NCBI RefSeq assembly: GCF_010183535.1
Contig: NC_071329.1
Span: 18,366,879 to 18,430,878, forward strand
From: Caenorhabditis remanei
Taxonomy: Eukaryota; Nematoda; Chromadorea; Rhabditida; Rhabditidae
Length of the DNA stretch: 64,000 bases
Direction of reading: 5' to 3'
Below, in pieces: positions 34,301 through 43,608 of this stretch. The notes beneath the pieces are model-generated. The model ran no database searches, was not told the origin of the DNA, and saw only the letters and a program-made list of their open reading frames with translations. Positions within the stretch are counted from its first letter, which is position 1. Each line of letters opens with the position of its first letter. A program made the translations under genes and the position numbers.

Positions 34301-35642
34301 CCAAAAATCTCATATTCGGCTGAAAATCTCAATTTTGGCCCGAAAATCACATTTTTGGATGAAAATGCCATTTTTTTTAACTAAAAATCTCATTTTTTTA
34401 GCTGAAAATCTCATTTTAAGCTGAAAATCTGAAATTTTGTCGGAAAATCGTATTTTTGGCTGAAAATCTCATTTTTTGGCTGCAAATCTGAAATTTTTAA
34501 GCTGAAAATCTCTTTTTTGATTCAATCCAATTTGTTGGCTGGCAATCTCATTTCTTAGCTGAAAAATCTCATTTTTTGGCCGAAAATCTCAGTTTTTTGA
34601 GCCAAACATCTCATTTTTAGCCTGAAAATCTCATTTTTGGCTGAAAATTCTTGAATTTTCACCTGAAATTTAAATTCCAGGCATACGGAGGACTAGTCAT
34701 CGCTCTTGTCGTCAAATACGCTGATAATATTCTCAAAGGATTCGCCGTCTCGCTTTCCATCATTCTCTCATCGTTCACCTCGTGGCTTGTGCTCGGAGAT
34801 TTGACGATTACGACGTAAGTGCGCTCTATTGACAGTTTTTTGGAAGCGAAGATTTGGAAATTTGGAAAAAAACGAGTTGCTTTTGGCAAGTGCGCTCTAT
34901 TGCTAATCCAGTATTCGCAACGTTATTTTAAATGTTCTGACGGAACTAGAAATAGCGCTGTGAACACCAGATTATCAATAGAGCGCACTTGTCACTTGTA
35001 CGCGGGAGCTATGCCCAAATTTTCATTTGGAAGTTGATATGCGATGTGAAAAGTGCGCTCCGTTGATAATTTAGTGTTTAAATCGGTATTTTTGACTTAA
35101 TTTCTGAGTTTTTCGTTCAAAAATGACGATCCTAACACGAGATTATCGATAGAGCGCACTTTCCACTCATACGCTGAAGGTATGCTTGTGAAGCGTGAAT
35201 TTCCATTGCAACTGCGCTCTAATGACAACGGAATTGCCATTTCTAGAAAGTTGTCATTAGAGCGAACTTTTTCGTTTCACACGAAATCTAAGTCTTTGAC
35301 AAGTGCGCTCTATTGCTAATCGGGTATTCACAACGTTATTTTATACAATTCTGAGTGAGAAATAGCGATGTGAATACAAAATTGTCAATAGAGCGCACTT
35401 GTCACTTTTACGCGGAAGCTATGCCCAAATTTTCATTTGCAAGTTGATATGCGATGTGAAAAGTGCGCTCCATTGCTAATTTTGTGTTAAAATTGTTATC
35501 GTATCAATAGAGCGCACTTTCCACATTTCTCCAACCCTTTGAATCTTCCAGAACCTTCGCCATCGGCGCCACCATCGTCATCTTCGCCACTTTCCTCTAT
35601 GGCCACGAGCCAAAGAAGTCGCCGATTGCTCACAACGCCTGA
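31375..35642 (+). CDS. Golgi nucleotide-sugar transporter, SLC35A family (UDP-Gal/UDP-GlcNAc type)
   Basis: Six exons (31375-31485, 32021-32197, 32246-32329, 33145-33561, 34681-34814, 35552-35642) keep phase and give 337 residues, normal for the family. Family hallmarks: [11 protein letters not shown] near residue 30; [17 protein letters not shown]; a long stretch around [30 protein letters not shown]; and [16 protein letters not shown] with LGD near the C-terminus. Several (about eight to ten) hydrophobic helices are evident. Such proteins exchange UDP-sugars for UMP across the Golgi membrane for glycosylation. Nematode members include SRF-3 and UGTP-1; I cannot say which this matches. A strong acceptor (ttttccag, 31,361) 13 bp before the ATG suggests SL trans-splicing. 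Introns 1 and 4 share one repeat, and introns 3 and 5 another. Confidence 0.93.
31560..32015. repeat. Intronic array, unit about 20 bp (ggctgaaaatctcatttttt)
   Basis: Degenerate tandem units fill intron 1 of the transporter gene. The same unit fills intron 4. The unit is two helical turns long and alternates AAAA and TTTT. Confidence 0.8.
32365..33115. repeat. Hairpin units with gtgcgctctattg and its complement
   Basis: Each unit has gtgcgctctattgctaat, a variable centre, then attatcaatagagcgcac, closed by cgcggaagctatgcccaaat. Three units lie in intron 3 and at least three more in intron 5 of the same gene. Confidence 0.75.
33580..34640. repeat. Intronic array, unit about 20 bp (second block)
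   Basis: More than 40 degenerate units of the gctgaaaatctcattttt type fill nearly all of intron 4, ending shortly before the acceptor at 34,680. Confidence 0.8.
34815..35520. repeat. Hairpin units with gtgcgctctattg (second block)
   Basis: Same family as in intron 3, including the tatgcccaaattttcattt tag after each hairpin. The block fills intron 5. Confidence 0.75.
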
Positions 35643-35857
35643 TTCCGGATATATTTATTGATTTTTTGAATTTTTTGCATTCATTTTTTCCCTTTGAAAT
35701 CTTTACAGCATTTTCTAGTCTCCACCCCCAAGAGTATTTTCAGCTAATTCTGTTGTTATAATATATATATTTTACTAAAAAAATTTTCAAGAGTTTCAAT
35801 GGCCTAGTGATGGAGAAAACTAGTCCCCCGGCCTAGAAACACAAAATCTGGGGAATA

Positions 35858-36330
35858 GTGATACGCAACTTCGCGTCAGCTCTGACGCATTCACAGAAGC
35901 ACAGAACTTGTTTTTTTTTTCATTTCCTTATTTGTTTCTTTATTTGTTTTCCCAAATCCCAATTTGGAAATCAATTTCGGACATTCCAGACGGAGCTCCG
36001 GCCAAGACAACTTCGGAATGGCCACCGTTCTTACCAGATCTCAAACCATTGGATTATTCTGTCTTCCAGATAGTTTCTACAAAGAATTATGACAATGTGA
36101 ACGCCCTTCTGAAGGCGTGGGACGATAATTGTTGTCAAAAACGCGTCATATGCGCTCCAGGCGCTGTTGGGCAGTACTCCAGACGTTCACAAGGCTTCTT
36201 ACTCTACGAACTCGGGGAACTTCTCAGATCCTCCATTCCTAGAACCGACCGATGTTCCCAAACGGATAATATCTTTCCTATTGTAACTACAAACTACATA
36301 AACAAGAGTTGCTCAGCCTACTGAATACAC
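35858..36330 (+). pseudogene. Mariner-like transposase relic
   Basis: A frame of 138 codons (35,908-36,324) contains SEWPPFLPDLKPLDYSVF, then a segment ending LLKAWDD. This corresponds to the region around the third catalytic Asp of mariner transposases (consensus WPxxSPDLxPxDY) and the following helix. The N-terminal DNA-binding and first two catalytic regions are missing and no terminal repeats are visible. Flanking sequence (gagaaaactagtc, cctagaaccgacc) is also present near 39,360-39,640, so relic and flanks were duplicated along with the MATH-BTB genes. Confidence 0.65.
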
Positions 36331-36886
36331 TGTTTAGACTGAAAAAGTAACAACACAAACAGTGTGTTCAACTCCAATCAGAGTGTAGCGGAATGCGGTT
36401 TTTGAAATGGCAGAAAGCGGAATGAAATGTTTTTTCACCATCCATTTCATGCTATCTATCTGTTTCCTGTTCAAATGGGAGAGGAAGAGACACAGAGTGT
36501 GTGTGTAGTTGGAGAGATGATGTGGGAAGGAGAATAAGACTGAGGAAGAAGAAAAAATGACGATTAAGACTGAGGAAGAAGTGGTTCAAAAACAGAAGCA
36601 ATATGTATTGAAGACTGTTAAAATAGTGGTAAACACAGTGTGATTACACCAATCGTCGACTTTATTTCTATCGATGTCTTTTTGACTGACAATTATATTT
36701 GAATTCAGTTCTTTTTTTTTACTTTATTTAGTTCTCCGAATAAACTTTATTCTAGAGGATATCTAACCATCTAATACTTACTAGAACCTCTGACTCTATA
36801 ATCAACCTTTATCATGACTCCCTTCATGAATCACCCTTATTTTCATTAGTTTCAGTTGTATTTGGTGACTTCACAACTATCAGAAC
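36330..36886 (+). promoter_or_regulatory. Duplicated upstream region of MATH-BTB copy 1
   Basis: Matches the region before copy 2 (about 39,640-40,287) and, inverted, before copy 3 (about 46,050-46,590). Shared parts include agactgaggaagaag, gtggtaaacacag and ttgaattcagttc. All three end in tagtttcag about 32 bp before the ATG, probably a trans-splice acceptor. Confidence 0.6.
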
Positions 36887-39174
36887 ATGTCCAAAGAAGC
36901 GATGGAAAATGAAGAGGCAAGTATATATATTGTAAATACCAGATTGCGCCTGCTCTGTATTTTAACATTTCAGTGTGTTTTAGGTACACATTTAGTTTAT
37001 GATTGCAATCATTTATTTCCCGGTATAGCAAGGAGAAGGACTTGCCGTCCTTCACCCGCACCAGTATAGAAACTAAAAAGTAAAGAGGAGAAAAGGGGAC
37101 TCTCGGCCGGCCGCTGGGTTGTTTACGCCCCGCTGAGCCGAGAGCAATACGTCATCTCAGTCGAGAGAGAACCCGAGGAAAAGAGTTGAGACAGGGCAGA
37201 GACTGGCCTGTGACAATATATAGTTATAAAGTTTATTCTATATTCTCAATTTCAGAAAAGGATCAATAATACTACTTCCGAATGGAAAATCGAAAAATTT
37301 CTGTATATGCGCAAAGAAGTTCTGGATAGACAGAAGGATCTTGAAAAGTCGAATTTGGAAATGGTTGAGAAACTCAGATTATCCGATGAGAAGTTTGAAA
37401 ACCTGTCGAATGACCTTCAATCGAAAATGGATAAAATCGTTGAGACACTGAAACCAGAAACAATATCGGGAATTGAACAAAAGATACGATTATTCGATGA
37501 GAGAATTGAGAAACTGTCGAATGAACAACATGAACAGTTTGTAAGGCTTGATATGCGCAAAGAGTTTCTGGATAAACAGAAGGATCTTGAAAAGTCGAAT
37601 TCCGAAATTGTCGAAAAGGTCAGAGCATGCGATGAGAGAATTGAGAATGTGTCGAAGGAACTTCAATCGAAAATGGATAAAATTCACGAGACGCTGAAAA
37701 CAGAAGTGTCGTCGGAAATAGTGGAGAAGATCAGATTATCAGATGAGAAAATGGAGAAACTGTCGAATAACTTTGATTCAATTCAATCAAAATTGAATAA
37801 TATTGTTGAGAAATTGAAACCAGAAGCAATATCGGGAATTGAACAGAAGATAAGATTATGCGATGAGAAATATGAGAAACTGTCGAATGGCCTTCAATCG
37901 AAATTGGATATAATCATTGAGACGCTGAAACCAGAAGCATCGTCTGAAGTTGTCGAGAAGATCAGATTATGTGATGAGAAAATTGAGAAACTGAGGAAAG
38001 AGCATCGAGAGAAAGTGGATTCCATTCAGTCGAAACTGATTGAAATAGTTGAGACAGTGAAACCAGAAGTTCCGAAAATTGTCGGTAACAATGACCCCGC
38101 GACATCTGGAAAATACTTTGTGTTGAAACATACATTTAACAACGTTTCTAGCTTCGAGAATAACAAACAATATAACAGTGAGATAGAAGAACATTTTGGT
38201 GTTCCATGGTGAGAATCGAAGTTAAACGAAGCCCATTATATTAAATTCTTTACAGGAAAATTAGTGTGAAACGGCTCGATGGATTTCTGCAATTATATCT
38301 CTGCACCGATTTACTTCAGGATACTGAGAAGAAATGGAAAATTGAAGTTGAAGATGAAATGAAAATAGTGTCCCCTGTCTCCAAAGGAAAAGAAGAGAAA
38401 ATAAAAGGAAAGAGTGTTGTTTTCAAAAGTGATGACAATGACGCCGGATGGGGATATCGAAAATTCATGGAATGGGACGAACTGAAAAATGATTTCGTTG
38501 TAGATGACTGTTTCTGTGCTGAAATTGCAATGAAAGTGAGAAAGATGACAGGAATTTACAAAGAGAATCTGAGAAGTTTCGACAATTCAATGGCAGAATA
38601 TTCGGATGTCGTTCTAATCGTCAACAATGAAAAGTTTTATGTTTCCAAGTGGGTAAGTAGTAAGTGTCAGGGATGCGGGACATTAAACATTTCGGAATTT
38701 TCCGGTTTCCATTCTGCACGCCTCTATGTCAAATACATCTCCAGAAGTTCATAATTTTTAGATTCTTGCCACGCATTCTCCATATTTCATGAATTTGTTC
38801 ATGAAAAAATCATATGAAACGGAGAAATCTGAGATCAAGCTGTCAGGAATCGATGCGGACGATTTTCAGAATTACCTTGAGGTTCTTCATGGAAAACAAG
38901 CAATCGATGGTAATAATGTCTAGATTTTGTTCAGTTTTATAGTCACAATATTCAGAATTCACTGTCGAAGGAATCCTCATCGTGGCTGTCAGATATCACA
39001 CACGTCTGGTCATTGAGAAATGCGAGAACTTTCTAATGAATGAATCGAATAAGACACTGAAAAAGAAGTTGGAACTATCCACTCGATACAAGTTGGCGGC
39101 ACTCATGGTGTGTTCACTTAACCGAAATACGTAAACTGAAAATTAGTTTTTTTCAGAAACAATGTATCGAATAG
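36887..39174 (+). CDS. Coiled-coil/MATH/BTB protein, copy 1 (BATH family)
   Basis: Six exons: 36887-36916, 37256-38208, 38256-38652, 38762-38909, 38956-39107, 39157-39174, giving 565 residues. Intron 1 has a GC donor (GAG|GCAAGT); the nearby GT would break the frame. Residues about 20-285 are coiled coil made of six copies of a 35-45-residue unit (IVEKIRLSDEKIEKLS..., ...ETLKPE). A MATH domain follows (from SGKYFVLKHTF, about 294-430), then BTB (SDVVLIVNNEKFYVSK, about 440-540). MATH-BTB proteins such as MEL-26 bridge substrates (MATH) to Cullin-3 ligases (BTB). Nematodes have expanded, fast-evolving sets, possibly for defence. Unusual here is the long N-terminal coil, which could drive oligomerisation. 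Unit 2 contains a second MRKEFLDKQKDLEKSN block, so the coil grew by internal duplication. Confidence 0.88.
36917..37255 (+). other. GC-AG intron with a GC-rich inserted stretch
   Basis: Copy 3 has only 51 nt in this intron; here it is 339 nt. The extra sequence (about 37,020-37,200) includes a hairpin gaaggacttgccgtccttc and paired actctcggc/gccgagagc blocks. It is much GC-richer than the surroundings and is not seen elsewhere in the window. Confidence 0.5.
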
Positions 39175-39359
39175 ATCAAATGAGTGACTGATATTCGAGG
39201 CTGATTCTCATCTGCTTTGGGATCGTTTTCTCTCGCTCACATATGTCGCTGTTTTGTTTAAAATGAAACCTTTCAAGTGATAGAAACTGTTTACAAAAAG
39301 AGACTAACCATACAGACCAGAAGAGGGACTTTCGAAAGCTATATATAAAACGTATAATA

Positions 39360-40287
39360 GAGAAAACTAGTCTCCCGACTGTTTGGCGGCTCAGAAAACT
39401 GAACAACTGGGAACTAGCCCCGGTCTGAAAACACAAAAGGTGGGGAATCTAGATGCCCCATAGAGGCGCTCTAGGCGCTGCTAGTCAGTAATTTCAGACC
39501 ACAATAAAGACTTTCATAATGCATCTTATTTTACAAACTCAGAGAATTCAGATATCCTATTCCTAGAACCAACAGATGCAGGTCACGAATATTGTCGGTT
39601 TGCGAACACCGGACGGTACTAAAAACTACATAAATTTGAGTTGCAACACAAACAGTCTGCTCAACTCCCAATCAGAGTTTACCGGAATACGGTTTTTGAA
39701 ATTGCAGAAAGCGGAATAAAACTATTTTGGACGGTACCGATTCCCTACGAAAAATGTGGGGAGAGTTGAAGAGGTGATAAGGAGTGAGAGAATTAGCTGA
39801 TAAGACTGAGGGAAAAGAAGAAAAGACGATTAAGAGTGAGGAAGAAATGGTTTTAAATCAGAAACCAAACATCCGGAAATGCGGACAGATGATAATACTG
39901 AAAACTGTCAAAATAGTTGTAAATACAGTTCGATTAAACCACTCGTTCACTTCATTTCTATCAATGAGCCTCTTCGACTTAAAATTATATTTGAATTCAG
40001 TTTTCTTTATAACTTCATTTCGCTTTCCGAATACACTTTCTTCTAGAGGATTTCTAGACATTTAATACTGACGACTAGAGTCTCTGAAACTAAGTTAACG
40101 AACTTGCATGTAACTTGATAGTCCTATTTGTTTGCTAATTAATAACAATTGTTCCCTAACCGACTTCTAAGAGAGATTTCTGGAGTTTTGGAAAAGTCCT
40201 TAACCTATTTCAACATGACCCCCGGCATGAATCACACATATTTTCATTAGTTTCAGTTATATTTGGTAACTTCACAACTATCAGAAC
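39360..40287 (+). promoter_or_regulatory. Duplicated spacer and upstream region of MATH-BTB copy 2
   Basis: First part repeats the flanks of the mariner relic (gagaaaactagtct, ctagaaccaacag). Second part repeats the upstream region of copy 1. Ends in tagtttcag before the ATG, a likely SL acceptor. Confidence 0.55.
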
Positions 40288-42449
40288 ATGTCCAGAGAAG
40301 TAATGAAAAATGAAGAGGCAAGTTCATTGAATATATTCATGCAGTTTATTCAATACCAGCCTGGCTGCCGCGCTTTCGGCGCTTCATCCGGCTGGTCTCT
40401 TTTTATTTTCCTGTTCACCCTCTCATAAAAGTGTTCACGTGGCCGAGTGGTTAACGCTCACGCCTGTCGCTGGAATGGCGAGGGTTCGACTTTTGCCCGT
40501 GGCGCGCTCTCCCCTTTATTTCTCAAAAATCTTGCGGACATCCTGAAAAACAGACAAACAAATCCACAGACAGAGCCCACACGCGTTTTATATATAAGAA
40601 TGATATTTTCAATTTCAGAAAAGAATCAATCATACTCTGACCGAATGGACAGTGGAAAAGTTTCTTGATATGCGCAAAGAGCTTCTGGATAGACAGAAGG
40701 ATCTTGAAAAGTCGAATTTGGAAATGGTTGAGAAACTCATATTATCCGATGAGAAATTTGAGAAACTGTCGAATGAACTTCAATCGAAACTGAATGAAAT
40801 CGTTGAATCGCTGGAATCAGAAGCATCGTCGGAAATAGTCGAGAAGACCAGATTATCAGATCAGAAAATTGAGAAACTGTCGAAGAAGTTGGATTCGATT
40901 CAATGGAAACTGAATCAAACCAACAATCTGTCGATGGATCATCAGCGAAAGTTTAATTGGACTCTGCGGAAACTGAATGAAATCGACAAAATACTGAAAC
41001 CAGAAATATTGTCGAGAATTGATAACCTGTCGATGGATCATCAGGAAAAGTTTGATTGGACTCTGTGGAAACTGAATGAAATCGACAAGACACTTAAACC
41101 AGAAGTGTTGTCGGAGATGGAGAAACTGACGAAGGAACATCAGGAGAAATTTGATTCAATTCAATCGAAATTAAACGAAATCGATGAGACCCTGAAACCA
41201 GAAGCATCGTCGGAGATTGTCGAGAATATCAGATTATGCAATGAGAAAATTGAGAAACTGTCGAAGGAACATCAGGAAAAGATGGATTCGATTCAATTGA
41301 AATTGAATGAAATAGAAAAGACCCTGATACCAGAAGTTTCGTCAAAAATGGACAAAAACTACGATTCTGCGACATCTGGAAAATGCTTTGTGTTGAAACA
41401 TACATTTGACAATTTTTCTAGCTTCAAAAATGAAGAAAATCGTTTTGGTGAGGAGGAAGAACATTTTGGTGTTCCATGGTGAGAATCGATGTTGAACGAA
41501 GCTCATTGTATTATAATCTTTACAGGCAAATTCGTGTGAAACGGAACGATGGGTTTCTTTCATTTTATCTCAAGAACTTATTACTTCAAAATACTGAGAA
41601 TAAATGGGAAATTGAAGTTAAATCCGAGAAAAAAATAGTGTCTTCTAACTCCAGAGGAAAGAAGGAGAAAAGCGGAGGGAAGAGGTTTGCTGTTTTCAAA
41701 AGTGACGGTATAGGAAGTTCACGGGCACGTCGAGAATTCATCGAATGGGACGAACTGGAAAAGGATTTTGTTGTTGATGACTGTTTCTGTGTTGAAATTG
41801 CTGTTAAAATAAAAAAGATGACAGGAATTTACAAAGAGAATCTGAGAAGTTTCGACAAGACAGTGGAAGAATATTCGGATGTTGTTCTAATCGTCAACGA
41901 TGAAAAGTTTTATGTTTCCAAATTGGTAAGTACTGAGTGTCAGGGATGCGGGAAATTACACATTTCGGAATTTTCCGGTTTCCATTCTGCACGCCTCTTT
42001 GTCAAATACATCTCCAGAAGTTCATAAGTTTTAGATTCTTGCCACGGATTCGCCGTATTTTAAGAATTTATTTTCGGTATTATCAAATGAAACGGAGAAA
42101 ACAGAGATTAAACTATCTTGGATCGATTCGGATGATTTTCAGAAGTATCTTGAAGTTCTTTATGGAGAACAAGCGATCGATGGTAATAATGTCTAGATTT
42201 CATTCAGTTTTATAGTTACAATATTCAGAATTCACTGTCGAAGGAATCCTCATGGTGGCTGACATGTACGATACCCCTGTGGTCATTGAGAAATGCGAGT
42301 ACTTTCTACAGAATGAATCGAAAAAGACACTGAAGAAGAAGGTGCAACTGTCTAAGCGATACAATTTGCCTGCACTCGAGGTGTGTTCATAGTACAGAAT
42401 TATATAAATGAAACTTTTTCAGAAACAATGTTTCGAAGGGACAGAATGA
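40288..42449 (+). CDS. Coiled-coil/MATH/BTB protein, copy 2 (BATH family)
   Basis: Exons 40288-40317, 40619-41478, 41526-41925, 42035-42182, 42229-42380 and 42423-42449 give 538 residues. Architecture and intron positions match copy 1, including the GC donor (GAG|GCAAGT). About five coil units cover residues 20-255. Two of them have changed to an NLSMDHQ.KF.WTL pattern, so the coil diverged and re-duplicated separately from copy 1. MATH starts at SGKCFVLKHTF (about 262), BTB at SDVVLIVNDEKFYVSK (about 415). The last exon is three codons longer than in copy 1 and ends in Glu-Gly-Thr-Glu. Intron 1 carries a tRNA-like element. AATAAA follows about 77 bp after the stop. Probable Cullin-3 adaptor by family; substrate unknown. 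Confidence 0.88.
40433..40504 (+). pseudogene. tRNA-like sequence in intron 1 of MATH-BTB copy 2
   Basis: Box A-like gtggccgagtggttaac and box B-like gggttcgact are correctly spaced. The region between could not be folded into a normal anticodon arm and the acceptor strands pair only in part. It is tRNA-derived, same sense as the host gene, with a CG-rich middle unlike the other tRNA-like repeats here. Confidence 0.5.
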
Positions 42450-42525
42450 GTTGCTGATATTCGATGTTAATTCTCACTCGATATGGGAACATGTTTTATT
42501 ACTCAAATATGTAGCTGTTGTTTTT

Positions 42526-42531
42526 AATAAA
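42526..42531 (+). terminator. Poly(A) signal AATAAA for MATH-BTB copy 2
   Basis: AATAAA 77 bp after the TGA stop. Confidence 0.6.
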
Positions 42532-43608
42532 CGGACCTTTTAAGCGGTGGGAACTGTTTAGAACTGAGTGGTTAATTCCTTCTTTTAACAGTTCCCACCA
42601 TTTTAAAGGTTCCCAGTTGTTATTTATTTTGCCTCATGTCGCTTTCAAAAGAAATGAGTTCCCCGACTGATTCAAATGCTACGGCAGAACTCAAGTGCTT
42701 TAAAATACTTTTTGCTATGGAAAATGACAAACCCGCAGAGCTACTTTACAAATACCAACATCACACATTGCCCTGCATAAGGAATGCGTAAACTATTTCA
42801 GAGAAGTTAGCTGTGGTGCGCATTCGCATCATACTGTAATTTTACACTCGAGACATTGAAACGTTGTAGTTTTGCATTGTTTCACTCGAAATTAGGCGCT
42901 TTTTGCAATATTTGAAAACCATCAGATTGCGAGAATGTCCCGAACTAAAATCAAACCATTACATGATTATATTTTGTGAGAGCTCTCATTGAGATGTGGA
43001 GTTTCCTCGGATGATGTACTAATGTTCAGGAGTGTTTATTACACCACTCGTCCACTTTATTTCTATCACTGTGTTTACCACTATTTCGACAGTTTTCAGT
43101 TCTTCCTCACTCTCATTCTCCTTTTCTTCTTTTTCCTCAGTCTTATCAACTAATTCTCCCACTCCTTATCATACATATATTCAGTTCCACGCCCACAAAC
43201 ACTCACACTCTGTGTCTATTTCTCTTCTATTTGAACAGAAAACAGACAGAGAGCATGAAGTGGATATCATCGTGTACTGTAGAGGTGTGACAGCAGAAGG
43301 TTTTCCAGTGAGAACTCGTCATTCATTCCGCTTTCCTTGATTTCATGGAGTTGTTCTGCCGAACACTACATCATCCGAGGAAATTTCAACTCGCCGAGAG
43401 CTCTCATCAAGAATAATCATGTAATGGTTTGATTTTAGTTCGGAACATTCTCTACAATCTGATGGTGTTCAAATACTGCCAAAACCCCCGATTCTTGAAT
43501 AAAAAGAAGCAACAGTTCCAATCATTTGAAAGGTTTCATTGTAAGAAAAACAGTTATTTGAGTCATCGAACATGGTCCCATTGCAAATTAACCTCGAATA
43601 TCAGCCAC
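42532..43608. other. Rearranged spacer between copies 2 and 3
   Basis: Sequences at 42,909-43,021 and 43,371-43,485 are inverted repeats of each other (shared ccatcagattg, gaactaaaatcaaaccatta and gagagctctca). The sequence between them contains about 155 bp (43,063-43,218) nearly identical and in the same orientation to 46,438-46,590 upstream of copy 3. No intact gene. Confidence 0.65.

Noticed and set aside
36921..37255. GT donor four bases downstream in MATH-BTB intron 1
   Set aside because: It leaves phase 1 and creates an early stop with exon 2; the GC donor fits all three paralogues.
36887..42449. Operon of MATH-BTB copies 1 and 2
   Set aside because: The 1.1-kb gap contains a full duplicated upstream region, so each copy most likely has its own promoter.
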